Assembly (NCBI GenBank): GCA_028023455.1
Contig: JAQFVV010000452.1
Coordinates: 1 to 64,000 of the forward strand
DNA from: Epiperipatus broadwayi
Lineage: Eukaryota; Onychophora; Udeonychophora; Euonychophora; Peripatidae
DNA: 64,000 bases
Reading direction: 5' to 3'
The translations under genes and the position numbers were made by a program. The notes under the pieces were generated by a model. The model saw only the letters and a list, made by a program, of their open reading frames with translations. It made no database searches and had not been told where the DNA came from. This document shows, one piece after another, positions 1-12,002 of this stretch. Each line of letters begins with the position of its first letter. Positions within the stretch are counted from its first letter, which is position 1.

Positions 1-54
1 GAACCTAACTGTGAAGCATTAAGTTAATGATTTCTAAACATTAAATATAATTGA

Positions 55-667
55 TTATATTACAATTAATACATCAACTGGGATGATTAAATGCCGTTCC
101 GTTATATTTGATGCCTCAACTAAGGCTATCAAATAGGCTGTCCCGTTATACTATATATCGCAAGTTTGAATGTTCACCTATTTCTGAGATTGAATCCCAT
201 AAGTTTTCTTCTGTTAGTTTTTGATATAATAACTCTTTGTGAAATTTATATAACGTTAGATTTCTATCTGTAATTGCGAGCACTAATGATTTATTAGAAA
301 AGAATTTTTTAAAAGATTCATATAACTTATTTGGTATTGTGTTATTAAACTGGATGTTGATTTCTTGAATTTCTTCTGTCCAATTATCTTCAGTTTGTTC
401 TGCTAAATGATTAGGTGTCTCATCTTCATTTTCTAAACTTAGTTCAAAAATGTCTAATGAATTGGCTCTCCTAAATCTGCCTATTTGTTCTTCCCCTCCG
501 TTTTTTTTGTTCTCTTGCTGTATAATATTTTCTAATATTGCTTTTTGTGGTTTCATTGCAGCAATATTTGCATAAGATTTTTTTCCCTTACTGGCTTCTG
601 CAACTGATTTGACACCTGTATTGTTATTTCTTTTACTAACAACGCAATTGTTATCTGTAGATGCCAT
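55..667 (-). pseudogene. Gag/ORF1-like protein gene, frameshifted, probably from a retrotransposon
   Basis: Reading leftward from an ATG at 665-667, a 173-codon frame ends at 146-148. It encodes a hydrophilic, Lys/Asn/Glu-rich protein with a basic N-terminus containing KGKKSYANIAAMKP, an acidic middle, and a more ordered C-terminal part around residues 115-170 (KLYESFKKFF, LYKFHKELLY). Directly after the stop, another frame continues sensibly with YNGTAYLIALVEASNITER to a stop at 55-57, so I read one gene broken by a frameshift near 150. I do not recognise the family. The composition, a structured middle domain without a signal peptide, and the repeat-rich setting fit a retroelement Gag or LINE ORF1. 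No zinc knuckle is visible, but it could lie beyond the left edge. A host gene is less likely. The family call is inference; the frame break is seen directly. Confidence 0.4.
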
Positions 668-881
668 TTCAACTAGATGACTAGATTTTCTTAGGACAAA
701 ATAATAAAAAAAAAACTTACTTTGTTAACAGTGTCTTTACTTATAATCCGGAAATCGATTATAATTTTCAAAATGATAAGATTTTTAAACTAATAATTAG
801 ATTATGTTTGCCTTTAATGAAGTAAATTCACGAGCTTTTGTAAGTTTGTTCCTACTTATTGACAGCAGGACCTCACTATTC

Positions 882-972
<91 letters not shown>

Positions 973-2964
973 ATTATTTTTGTTTAAATATTACTTTTTA
1001 TAAATCATTTTAATGATTATTCTTATTTTAAAATAAATTTTTATGAAATATTTTAAACTTTTTCATTTCTAAAAAATATAATCTTTTTTCTTGCCAGTAA
1101 GTTCAACTTTTTAATGCTGTTTTTTTTTTTAATAAGACTTGAAAGATATTTTATTTTTATTTTTAACATTAAGCTAAATTGAAAATATAAAATAATTTTA
1201 CAAGTAACAGCTATTTTATTTATATTACACCATGGTATTAGTCAATTTAAAGTACATGCTAAGTAATCTTCTAGAAAGAAGATTTCTGACTCTAAAGAGA
1301 TTTTTATCAAAACGTTTTTATTCAGCAGATATATGTACACACACAGATTTTATTTTTTGAATACTTTTAGATTAGCCATTATGGTAATATAAAAATATAT
1401 ACAATGACTATAATTTCTGTCTCACTGTTAAAGAGTCTGGTTGAACTGACTATTTACATGATATGTGAATATTTGTAGCACACATTGATTATCAATGTAT
1501 ATGATAGTTAAAAGCAATTAAAAGTTCATAAGAAATGAAAATAGAAATAACGTATGATGTTTAATTCTAATATTCAGCATGATTACACCATCACATCAAG
1601 GTAAACATGGACTCAAGAAGTATAGTAATTCATAGCTCTTTTTTAATGTTAAAAATTTATATATATTTTAAAAAGGATTACAATTCCATGCACAAAATTC
1701 ATTTTGAAAATAAACAAAAACTGAAATGAAATAGAAAAAAATATGGTGATGGCTTTTAATGCACAGGCAATTTTATGTCAGTCATCTTAGTGAAGTAAAG
1801 CTTGTACAGTTTTTCTTTTATGGAAAAGGTGAATTGATAAAATATTCACAACAATTGATTAAGTACAGTCTCATCTGTGAAAAAATATAAAAGCAGAAAT
1901 TGCAGTTCTATGTTAAAGTTTTGTCCTCAAAATATCAAAAAATAAAACATCTAATATTTGGTCATTTATTCAGGATAACAATTTATAAAACAACATGCAA
2001 AATTGGCACAAATTTTATTACTGCATATGCAGTGCAAAAATTTTTCACAAGCAAATAAATATGATTTAAATAATTTTTTTTTCTTATATAATTTTTTAAG
2101 CAGTATTTGCTAATGATGATAACTAATACATGTTTAATTTATAAATGAGATATTTTATATAGCGCTATGTTTTATAAACTGTAATAGTAATTATCAGCCA
2201 TTAAGCTAATGCACATGCACTTTGTGGATTTTTAACTATAAATGAATATTCTCACTTCCAAACACAAGATAAAGTCTTTGTGAAAAGATAGAATGAATCC
2301 ATCTATCTTTTCGACCCAAACATTTATGTATGGGCAAATCTTAATTTGTGTAAAAACTTTTCAAACAATTTTTAATAATAAATTGTTATTTAATTTTGTT
2401 TAATTAATATTTGTTTTTCATTAATATTGTTTGAGCACAAAGCAATCACTTCCATAAAGGCATTGCAACTTTTATTATTGAATATTTTAACACATATACT
2501 TATAATTTTTTAAAATCAAGTATCTGTATATAGATTTATTTGTTTTAATTAATAATCTTTTTTAAATAAAATGTTCAGGAATACTTTTTCAGCATTTTTA
2601 TTTTTACCATTATAGCTTTAAATATATATTTATTTGACTTTGTTCAAATCTTCAATATTTCTAAAACTGAACAGAGTCAAGAGTCAAAAATTTAAAAACA
2701 TCAATATTCAACCTGCATATATATTAAGGATCAATCCATATATATGAAATAAGGTCTTTTTTAAAATCATACTGCATTAATCAGACATTAAAGGTTTTAA
2801 ATTATAACTAAAAATGAAATCTAAATAAGAAAAATAAATTTTAATAAATCACACAATATAAAATAAAATATCTTTATATAATAGTAAGAAGTTTTTCATT
2901 ACAAAATAAATTAATGAAATAAATAATCAATATATATATATTATTTAGATTGAGGTGGTTAATG
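668..2964. other. AT-rich intergenic stretch
   Basis: Apart from the trinucleotide run near 882-977, I see no gene, RNA gene or recognisable mobile element. The sequence is dominated by A/T homopolymers and short AT runs. The open frame across the trinucleotide run encodes only poly-Tyr/poly-Cys and is not a gene. Confidence 0.6.
882..977. repeat. Compound trinucleotide microsatellite (ATT)n(GTT)n
   Basis: About 20 ATT units run directly into about 10 GTT units with almost no interruptions. The sharp switch suggests one base change that then expanded. Confidence 0.95.
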
Positions 2965-2971
2965 CAAGGAT

Positions 2972-2991
2972 AATCATCATCATCATCATCA
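2972..2991 (-). repeat. Trinucleotide 3' tail of the RTE-type LINE
   Basis: Six ATC units (GAT on the minus strand) lie immediately downstream of the C-terminal coding relic. RTE-clade LINEs commonly end in short tandem trinucleotide or tetranucleotide repeats instead of poly(A), so I take this as the element's 3' end. Confidence 0.6.
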
Positions 2992-3269
2992 TTTAAAACA
3001 TTATTGCTCCACTGCAGAATGAAGGTCTTTTCAAATTCAAACCATCTCCGATTTCTAGCCTCACTTCTCCACATCACACCAGCACACTTTCTTATTTTAT
3101 TCATCCATCTCACATGTGGTATTTTTCTAGATATTTTACAATCTCACAGCCCAGCTCTAATTCAGTCTCTTAATTTTTTAATAATGTCAATAATACAATT
3201 TTGTTCCCCCACTCATGTATTTCATTTTTCAACTCTTTTTGTTATTTGTACCACACATCTCTCCATATT

Positions 3270-3761
3270 TTATTGAATTGTCCGAAGTCTCTGCATTGCT
3301 CTTTTATTAAATGTTTTAGTCTCAGATCCATAAGAAGGAACTGATAAAAACCATTTACTAAAAACCTTTTTCAAACACATAGGCATATTTCCTTTTACTA
3401 TTACATCATTTTTATCAAAAACGCTACAAACAAGTTTAATTCTATGATTAATTTCATCTATTATATTTCTATCTATAGCAATAATTTGACAATGGCATTT
3501 GTAGTTGTTAACTTCTTGTAACTTATCATAATCAATTTTTATTTCCATTTTTTGAGAAAATGCTTTGAATGTTACTTTAGTCTTTTTAATATTTACATTT
3601 AATACTTCTTTCTTACTTTCATATGATAACTTTTGCAACATTTTTTGAAGCTCTAAAGCATTATTTGTAAAAGCAACTACATCATTTGCAAAATCTAGAT
3701 AGTCTCCATTTACTTTTACTCCCTTATTTTCCCATTTTAATCCACAAAATACTTCTTGCAA
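3270..3761 (-). pseudogene. LINE reverse transcriptase, palm/thumb fragment
   Basis: A 163-codon open stretch of the dead LINE. It starts with LQEVFCGLKWENKGVKVNG, passes the mutated catalytic box (DFANDVVAF where FADD is expected), and continues through the RTE-like thumb region (LQKMLQKLSYESKK, VNIKKTKVTF, the VNNYKCHCQIIAID equivalent of the usual YLG block, KNDVIVKGNMPMCLKKVF and the LSVPSYGSET equivalent of LPVLTYGAE). The order and spacing match RTE-family RTs. Loss of one catalytic aspartate means no polymerase activity. It remains open probably by chance, since the flanks are full of stops. Confidence 0.8.
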
Positions 3762-5001
3762 AACTGCTGTAAAAAGTTTTATAGATATGGAGTCACCCTT
3801 TCATATACCTTCTCAATGTTAATTTTTTTAGTATCATTTTGTAATCTAATTGTTGCTGTTGCATTTTTATAAATATTCTTTGGAATATGACAGTATCCTA
3901 GGTCTATATGTTGAAAGTCTAAGAATCAAATGCCTTTTCATAATCTATTAATCCAAAGCACAATGGCAACTCATATTCATTGGTCCTTTCTATAACTTCT
4001 CTCAATACTTGGATGTGATCCACTGTACTAAAATGATTTTTAAATTCAGCTTGTTTTTTTTGTTTGGTTAAAATCCAGTGTTTGCACAAGTTGTAATTAT
4101 TTTAGTAAAATTTTTGTAGAGAACTGATAAAAAACTGATAAGTCTGTAATTTCTAATATATTTTTATGACTCTTTTTAAAATATTAATATTAATACTGCA
4201 TTCTTCCAATCATCTGGTATATCTTTATCATTTAGACATTTGGTATATAACTTTGGGAAAATTTTTTTTTATTTCTTCATCTGCTTCTTTTAAGATATCG
4301 ATTATAATTTCATCCTTATCTGGAGTTTTTCCTTTCTTCATAAATTTAATTGCTTGTTTCACTTCTCTATTTAAAATCCTGGGAAATTCAGAAGATATAG
4401 TAGTGATAGGTGGTACTTTTCTTTGTTCTTTATTGCTATATAATTCTTGATAGATCTTTTCTAAACATTTTATGGTGTCATCTCTCTTTTTAGTAATAGT
4501 TCCATCTTTTTTCTTAGTACATAAATATGTTTCCTAGCAATACCAAGATGTTGTTTTGCACACTTGAGGGTTTTATTTTTTTCTATAGCTTTCCTTGTTA
4601 GTTCACAATTATACTTTCTTATATGATTGCCAACACTTTTTCACACCACTTTATAAAATTTGATATTCAATCCTTGTTAATGCATCATTTTTATATATTT
4701 TATATTTCTTCTTTTCTTCATAAATTGTCATCTCAGAAGACACTTTACTGATCAATTGCTGCTTTTTTGTACCAGTTATCTTTGTTGCAGTTTTTAAAAT
4801 TATATCAGTTATCTTCCTATTGAATTCGTTCAAATCTAAACAATGTTCAAAATCTGTTAATACTTGAAAATAATTTGCAAATTCTAATTTAAATTCATTA
4901 GAATATTTCTGAAGATTAGAAATATCAACTTTGAATATTGTTTTTTTAAATAATTTTTTCTCTCTAATTTTATGTTTCTTAAATTTTACTAATCGATTAC
5001 T

Positions 5002-5660
5002 TCAGGTATTGAATTTATTAAGAACATTACAATCTTGAAATACACATTTTTTAGTAGTCAAAATATAACCCAATTCTGCTGTATCTTTATTTGGATGTTC
5101 CCACATCCATTTGCATTTAACATTTTTCTTAAAAATAGAATTCATAATATGAAGTTTTTTTCCTCCAATCTTTACAAGTTTATGTTCTCTCACACTTCTA
5201 CCATCATAACCAAATTTACTTACAGCACATTTATCTTTCAATTGTTTACCAATTCTAGGATTAAAGACTCCGATGACAATTTTAAAATGCTGTTTCATCT
5301 GATCAAAAGTTTTTTGTACATCTATATAAAAATCCTCTACTTCATTATAATAAGAACTTGTTTGGGCATAAACCTAAATTATATGCTTTTGATATCTGCA
5401 TTAAGTTGAATAACTAATCTTGCCACACTGTCCAATACATTATCAATCTCCACAATGTTGTTCTTTCACTATTTATTTATAATGAATCCTACTCCACTTG
5501 TATTTCCAATGTTTGTTTCTTTGTAGTATGGTACATGTCCATTTTTTAAATCAATTGTTTCTTCATCTTTTCTTTTAACTTCACAAAGTCCAATAATGTC
5601 TAATTTAATATAAGACAGTTATTTCCCAATTCTTGCAACCTTCCTTAACTTGTAAGTTGT
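5002..5660 (-). pseudogene. LINE AP-type endonuclease domain, fragmented
   Basis: The open part from 5298 leftward encodes the second half of an exonuclease/endonuclease/phosphatase fold: VIGVFNPRIGKQ matches the usual GDFNA.IG block, YDGRSVREHKLVK matches the G.RNERG segment, and KWMWEHPNKDTAELGYIL matches the W.W.SPDG....DYIL block. Between 5660 and 5300 the first half is still recognisable but contains stops. The GDFN aspartate/asparagine region now reads GVFN, so a catalytic position is altered. It belongs to the same element as the RT fragment downstream. Confidence 0.75.
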
Positions 5661-5705
5661 AAGTACCTAAATAAAAGGTCATTGCCAAATGGCAGCCTGT
5701 CTTCC

Positions 5706-6471
5706 AGTCAGTCATCACCCTTCATCTTTGGTCATCAACTGCTACATTGGTTGGTGACATTACAGCCTTCTGAGAATAATGGCCATGACTTATTATTGTC
5801 TATCACGATTGTAAATATCTATTAGAAGAAGAAATTTTTTTTATTCACACACACATTCATTCCTTCTTTAAGAAAACTCAGCTAATATTTCAGTTAAAAG
5901 TTATCAGAGCAACTGAGAAGAAAGACCATAGTTGGTTTTTCTTCCTCTTAAACTCAGAAATAAAAAGCCAATAATCTCACTGCTGGTTAATGCATATTGG
6001 TGAGAAGCCATCCATGTTCTATACTATATAAATAATCACATAGTAATAACAGCTGCAATGACAAGAATGTATGGTGTAAACATTAGGAATTTGCCCTGTT
6101 TAGTTTCTTTAAGACTTACAAGGGGAAGCAAAAGTAGGAGTTTCAGTTAATGACAAATTCCTTTCTGCATGCAATATTCACTGGGATATATATATATATA
6201 TATATATATATTAGGGATTCTAACCATTATATTATTTAATAACAGTGATTTTGAACGTAATAAGAAGCAAATTCTTGAAATTTATACATTCTTGTGGAAT
6301 TCAAATAAAAATTTAACTGATGAAAAATAATTACTACTTGCATAATATTGTAACATCGCGTTGTTCATGAATATAACAAAAAAATTTTAAAGATAAAATA
6401 CTACATTAAAAAAAAGATGACATTAACATCTAAGAAAAAAATATTAAAGTATTATGATAATTGTATTTATA
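5706..6471. other. AT-rich intergenic stretch with one (AT)n run
   Basis: No coding sequence is recognised. A dinucleotide AT run occupies about 6188-6211. No clear similarity to the other repeats in the window was noticed. Confidence 0.5.
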
Positions 6472-6812
6472 TATATATTGGACTCTTTCTATCATCTAAT
6501 ATAAGTATTGAATGTCTTTTAGAAGAAAATTAACTTTTGGATGGATCACTTGGTTAGAGCATTAACCTTAAAATTCAATATTCAAGAATCTAAGGGTCCA
6601 GGTTCGATTCCCATGCTAATACTGTCACTGATCAGACTAGCATCACCTAAAGAAGAGGGGATAATATCTCTCAAAATATTGGACATATACTAACCTGTAT
6701 GCTATTACTAACAGTTGAATGTATTTATAATATTTAAATAAAGTTATTTTTTTAAAAGACATTCAATATTTATATTAGATGATGGAAACAGTCCAATATA
6801 TAAGTACAACTA
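6472..6812 (+). mobile_element. Solo tRNA-like element with terminal inverted repeats (PLE-linked SINE-like unit)
   Basis: The centre contains a tRNA-like Pol III promoter: an A-box-like stretch TGGATCACTTGGTTAGAGCA near 6544-6562 and a perfect B box GGTTCGATTCC near 6601-6611. About 130 bases of tail follow, ending near 6805. The first ~65 bases (6472-6535) are the reverse complement of the last ~65 (6740-6805), both including the block TATTGAATGTCTTTT in opposite orientation. The same tRNA-like head and tail form both terminal repeats of the PLE at 39.7-41.7 kb and a relic at 21.5 kb. This copy is therefore either a solo PLE terminal repeat or a SINE that shares the PLE end. No coding capacity. 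Confidence 0.7.
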
Positions 6813-7254
6813 AACTACTACCAACACAAACCTTCATGAAAATAAATTTATAATAATAATTCTTATAAGTATTTAAAAATAGTTTACTGCATTGGAAAAA
6901 CTATATTATATATCTATAGAGAAACATTAGGAAAAAGCCATGCCTCTCAAATTATTTCATAGTAAAGTGGTGAGAGTTTGCAATTTTCTTTCTAATTTTA
7001 ATCTTTAGCTAAGTAGAAATAGATATTCATTTATTAACTAATAATTGGATGATTAATTTGTTTAGTTATGCCTCAGCTAACTGAATTAAATATTTCATTG
7101 TATGTATATTAGTTTTAACTATTATTGATTCATTGGAGATAAAAATCTATCTAAGTTTAATCCATTTCTTTTAATGAATAGTTTGTCTTTACATTGCTCC
7201 AAATAATTTTGTCTTATTAACTATTTTAGATATTGGCTTTTTGGGGTTATTTAT
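6813..7254. other. AT-rich spacer
   Basis: No gene or confident repeat. The first ~40 bases resemble the outermost flank of the PLE terminal repeat (AACCTTCATGAAAA), which also occurs inverted near 39,760. Confidence 0.4.
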
Positions 7255-8390
7255 ATCTTATGATCTTTTGTTTTGACCTTAGTTATCCAGCTATTATCAT
7301 GGGTTCTGGCAATAAGACTAATTCAACTCCATTTTAGCTCTTAATGTTTCAATAATGTTAGTGATATCTGTTTACTATTGTATCTTATTTTGAATCTTTC
7401 ACTATTGGTTATTGCATTAATCTTTAGATACTTTATTAAAAATTTTGCAATCTCTATTACTCTATTTATATCTTCATTAAGATTTATATAGAAACACTAG
7501 AAGAATTTATTATAAAACTTTTTTTAAAACACATATAGTTTTTATCATTAAATTATTTCTTCTGAAAGCAGCTATCCAAAGATCACTCCATAATTATTGT
7601 TCACATTCTGATTTCATCAGAATAATTAATTGGTCGAAATAATTTATTTAAAAAAATATTGAATATAGCATTTGTAATATTTTTTGAAACTTTGAAAAAG
7701 TATTTGCAAAAGCATTCTCAATATTTGTAAAAATTAAATGACTTAAGTTATTTCTATTTATTCTTTTCCCTTTGATTTCCACATTAATCCACATATCTTG
7801 TTGCAGAACTGCTGGAAATTTTTTTAGAAAGGTGAATTCACCTTGCTATATGCTTCTTCTATCAACATAAAGTTTTTTGCCCATCATATTATCTAATCAT
7901 TTCTGTTATGTCAAAAATACTTGTCAAAATTTGCCAATATCGTCATTCTTATTACAATGGTCCTGAGCCTTAATTCCAGCAAAATTGGTTAAAAAAATCA
8001 AATATTTTTTAGTTATCTGCAAATTTAAAATCATAATTTACAGTTATTCAATCTGTCTGACATTTTAGTAAATATTTCCATGTGATCTATTGTGCTATAC
8101 TTATTCTCAGGTCCTTGTCGTTTTGGTTGGTTTGAATCTAAGTTTTCTATAAAAGACTTTTAATAATTTAAAATATCTTTTATACAAAATTAATAGAGGA
8201 TAGACAAAATTTCTAATATTTTTAATTTTTCAAATTTAAACACTAACAAAACTATTGCATTTTTCTTATGTATTATATTTTCATAAGGTGCATATTCGTT
8301 GCTTAATTTTGTCAAGTGTCCCTATTTTTAAATTTATTATTCAATTTTTATAACATTAATTGTATAAATCTTTTTATTTAAAATGTAAAA
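7255..8390 (-). pseudogene. Second RTE-type LINE relic (C-terminal and RT remnants)
   Basis: This stretch aligns by eye, with many differences, to the minus-strand LINE at 3.1-4.2 kb in the same order. The C-terminal block comes first (7320-7540 against 3160-3380). Then comes the region around 7790-7860 (ATTAATCCACATAT, GCAGAACTGCTGG, GGTGAATTCACCTTGCTATAT), matching 3740-3810. A later block near 8080-8240 (ATCTATTGTGCTATAC, then AATTTCTAATATTTTTA) matches 4015-4160. No frame is open for more than a few dozen codons. I infer an older copy of the same or a sister family. Confidence 0.55.
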
Positions 8391-8841
8391 CATTTTAAAC
8401 ATATTTGGTATTCGTATTATTGCGAAAGTAATTTTTTTTAAAAAAATATGGCGATAACTGACGTAACATTCATCTTAGTTTTGAGATTTGAATAGTCGAC
8501 TACACTAAACGTTTGAAAGTTGTAATTTATATTCGTACGTGCTCATACATGCATATTTTATTCTGTGTGCATCTGCATGAATTATATAAAAAACTATATA
8601 TATAGCAGCTACCCATAACCAAATATGGCCATTCCAACTCTAAAAAAAGAAAGAGAAAATGTCTTTGAATGTGTTTTGATAATGACTACAAACCAATCCA
8701 TGAGCCATAAATATATCCACATATAGAATATATTGGTCCATTTTATTGCTCATTAATATTTTTCTATATTATCTTTCAATTTGTTCTGCAGAAAACTTTT
8801 CTTTCCAGAATCTGTGTGTAATTATAACTCTTCGGTGTATT

Positions 8842-10900
8842 TTATTCTCTGTCAAATCTTCCTAATGGAACATCTTTAAAATAATTATGATAATGTAGAT
8901 GAGATCTACATCTCTGATAGAAACCATATTCAAGTTCAATATAAAACACTCTTTTAGGAACCTTGTAACATGATCCAGTGAAGATATGATTTTTCAATAA
9001 TGGACTCTGGAGTATCATTTCCAGCAAGTTGAAAAACATATTGATTGCTTTTATAATCTGACCATTGTATTTTTAACATTTTATAAAGCATCCTTAAATG
9101 AAACTTTTTAAATGCCTTTATACTTCATAGATAGGATGACCAAGTTTTACTTTCATGCAATAATCTACAATTATTTTCTTGTAATGAAATATTCTTATTT
9201 TTTAACTTGCTAAAAGTAACAGCAACTTGTTGGAGTCTATGTTGTACCTCAATATCAAAGTCCATCTTTCTCCTTATAAAACCATTAAGGTATTTAAATT
9301 GATTTATATTTTCTACTTGATAACCATTCAAGTTAAAATTTGCTGAGGATTTTTCTTCATGGCTGACTGATAAACAACTTGAGTTTTTGTAACATTAATT
9401 ATTAAATTAAAATCTTTAAATGTACATTAGGTACAATCTGTAAATCATATTTTGAATAAGCAAAAATAGCATAATCATTGATTCGTATATTGTAAATTCA
9501 GAATCCAAAAAGATGTTTTTTTTAAGCAATTGAAATTAAAAATTCCACCATCAAATCTGTATGCCTCTTGATTTCTGTTTTATTAAGCAACTTACAAACA
9601 ATTCCAAATATTTAAAACAATGTTGAAGGAACTACACATTCTTGTTTAACATCAGTTTTCATTTCAAATCTGTCAGATTTTCTATTTATAATAATAACAC
9701 TTTTCTTTTATTCTATCACACAGAAGGTATAAAATATGAGTAAAATTGTTGAGAGACCAAATCAATAAAAGTAATATGTAAATCACTTTTTTGTTTCTGA
9801 CCCATTTCTCACATTTTGTGTAACATCATTAACCATACCTATAATGCTTCTTGATTCTCTAAGACCACATTGAGTCTGTGGTAACCATTCATCAATGACT
9901 CAAAGTAACCTATTCAAAAAAATTCTTGCAAATACCTTTGCTCTAGTGAATAATAATGATATTCCATTATTGCAATCTTACTAGTCTCTTTATTTTATAA
10001 TTTAAAACAAATGAATCATTATTAACTTTCTGAAATTATATATTCCTAAAAAAATTGAATATTTTTGAAGCTATTTTATCACAACTATATTAAAAATTCT
10101 CAGGAATTTCATGAGAATGTGAAGCTTTTCCATTTTTATGATTACAAAAAGCTGTTTTGATTTCACTAAACTGGAATATTCATCCAAATCTAAATGAATA
10201 GATAAAATGAATATATTATTAAATTATCACATCAATTCTAGCATCATTATTCTAAAGATGATCAAAATATACATTCCACATGTTCAAAATATTATTGTCA
10301 TCATATAAAAAAGAGCCATTGCTAGATTTAATAGAATTGTGATACCATTTTCCAGCATATTAAAAAAAGAAAGATGTTGACAAATCACAAACAATGAATG
10401 TCTGTATCTTTTTTTCTGTTTTAATGTATGAATTATTTTAAAGCCTTATTTTCAGTTGTTGAACTTCTCACCATCAATTATTTATATTTGTCACGAAATT
10501 CTACATTTAATTTATTATTATGCCAAGCAGAAACTGCCATTTTTAAAAAAAATAATTTACTTTTAGCGAACTTAACAATAGATTTACTCATATAAATAAC
10601 ACATTCATTAAAAGAATTTCATAATCCATAAAGCATTTCTTAAAACATTCCTTGCTTTAATAATATGACAATTTTTCTGGTCAAATTAACAATTTAAATA
10701 TTTAGTAGCTGCTGAAATTTAGTACATAAAGAAAATATTTCTAAAGAAATAACATTATTTTTTCATGAATACGCTTGTAATAAAATTTATTTCTTAATGC
10801 ATTTATCATTTTAATCTTGGAGCATAGTTATTTATGATTCATCTCACAATCTATGCCTGTAAATACTCACATATAATATGAACTTCTCAAATTATTGTAA
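8842..10900 (-). pseudogene. Third LINE relic of a different family (RT and C-terminal region)
   Basis: Reading leftward, recognisable blocks appear in LINE order. They are a QCGLRESRSIIGMV-type segment near 9870 (usual CGFR..RST..M), SDLHITFIDL near 9770 (RT motif A), MKTDVKQECVVPSTLF near 9640 (the GVKQGCVLAPTLF block), and NVTKTQVVYQ with NGYQVENINQFKYLNGFIRR near 9390-9250 (the KT..... V..F.YLGS block). Last is KVPKRVFYIELEYGFYQR near 8960-8900, the R.PK.VFYGEL..G.R block near the C-terminus of many invertebrate LINEs. Many stops and frameshifts, so inactive. The 10.0-10.9 kb part is very decayed and its boundary is a guess. Its motifs differ from the RTE relics on either side. Confidence 0.65.
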
Positions 10901-11229
10901 TCTATTAAATGCCATTGTTTTGAATGTGGATACATTAACATTATTTTATAATGGTTTATCTGCTTAAACAAAGTGCTTATGATAGTTAAAGAAAGTTAAG
11001 TGATTAATTTAAAGTATTTCTGGAATTATATGTTATTACTATTACATTCATATACATATATATTGTAAGCGTAGCTTACAATCCTATTGAAACCAGCCTT
11101 TTTTTTTATAAATATATATATGACAAATGTTTGCTTTATTAACTACCAAATTAAACAAATGTCACAATGAATGAATTTCTCTTATTTAAGAAAAAATAAA
11201 AACCTAGTTAAAGAAATCATTCATATATA

Positions 11230-12002
11230 TATAAAATACATATTTTGCGGGTTCATCCATGTTAAAAACTTTTAATATTAATATACTGACATTTCGACTT
11301 GGTCACACAAGCCATCCATAGAGTTATAAAAGGTAGAAAGACGGTTGTAGAGGCGCTACAATCACTGATTTGAATAAAATGTTAAAATTCCACCAATAGC
11401 AAAAAATGTTAAATTTAGGAATGTTTTTTAAAAAAATCTTTCCAAATAGGAGGAAGTTTGCATGTATCATCTCGCTTATTGATACAATCTGGCCTTTTAA
11501 GTATCTCAGTGGCTTCTCTAATTTTGCATTGGTAGAGATTATCACATCTGGATATGATCCTGGTACTAGAAAAATCAATTTTATGACCTGAATATTTAGT
11601 ATGGAGTGAGAGTGCTGATGATGATGAGTGTTGTTTAACTGCATTAGCATGCTCATCTCTCCTAACACTGATGCGACGATTACTCATACCTGTGTAAGAA
11701 GCTTTACAATTTTTACATGAGATTTGGTAGACACCATGAGATTCAAGAGGGATTGAATCCTTAGGCTTAGTTATTATATTGCTGATCTTTTGATGAGCAG
11801 AAAATGCTGTATCTATATTATAGCATTTTAATATATGTCCGATACTGTCTGTAGTTCCTTTTACATATGAAACACAAATCCTAATAGCTGATTTATCATC
11901 TTTTTGTTTCCTATTTTGTCTATTTTGGGCTTGAAATAAGGCTTTTTTTTATAAATTTGTAATTATAACTATTTGCTAATAAAACGCTATTAATATGATT
12001 TA
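11230..12002 (-). repeat. PLE terminal repeat (pLTR), inverted copy
   Basis: Reverse complement of the direct copies at 12003-12740 and 14478-15281. It includes the C-terminal nuclease coding region and a non-coding end with a possible stem (GGCTTG/CAAGTC) followed by GAAA. Its inner end extends further into the RT 3' region (block TTATTAGCAAATAGTTATAA) than the adjacent direct copy, so the two copies were truncated at different points. Confidence 0.9.
11415..11935 (-). CDS. GIY-YIG endonuclease C-terminal end of the PLE polyprotein, inverted copy
   Basis: Open reading from about 11935 leftward to a stop at 11415, without an ATG at its true start; the first Met is at 11685-11687. It encodes the PLE C-terminal block: KDDKSAIRICVPYVKGTT, then AFSAHQKISNIITKPKDSIP, the GVYQISCKNCKASYIGMS segment (GIY-YIG core with a CxxC) and NRRISVRRDEH. 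The end is CDNLYQCKIREATEILKRPD and KLPPIWKDFFKKHS. It is the endonuclease half only, being part of the inverted terminal repeat, and has no RT attached. It would need a fused upstream RT to work, so I treat it as a by-product of pLTR structure and not an independent gene. Confidence 0.8.

Larger units (their letters stand above)
2965..5705 (-). pseudogene. RTE-type non-LTR retrotransposon (LINE), degenerate copy
   Basis: Reading right to left, the pieces come in LINE order: an AP-type endonuclease (about 5640-5000), a decayed linker, reverse transcriptase (about 4150-3270), and a C-terminal domain (3270-3000) ending in a short trinucleotide run. Fragments typical of RTE-like elements include DFVKLKEKMKK and KMDMYHTTKK at the endonuclease start, LIDYEKAFDS (RT motif A), NATATIRLQND and LFTAVLQEVF upstream of the catalytic loop, and WRSEARNRRWFEFEKTFILQW at the C-terminus. 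The frame is broken many times and the YxDD-region box reads FAND instead of FADD, so the copy is dead. It is close to full length for the conserved domains. Retrotransposition would use the endonuclease to nick DNA and RT to prime from the nick. Clade assignment is from motif resemblance only. Confidence 0.85.

Noticed and set aside
804-1013. 69-codon frame with poly-Tyr and poly-Cys
   Set aside because: Product of the ATT/GTT microsatellite.
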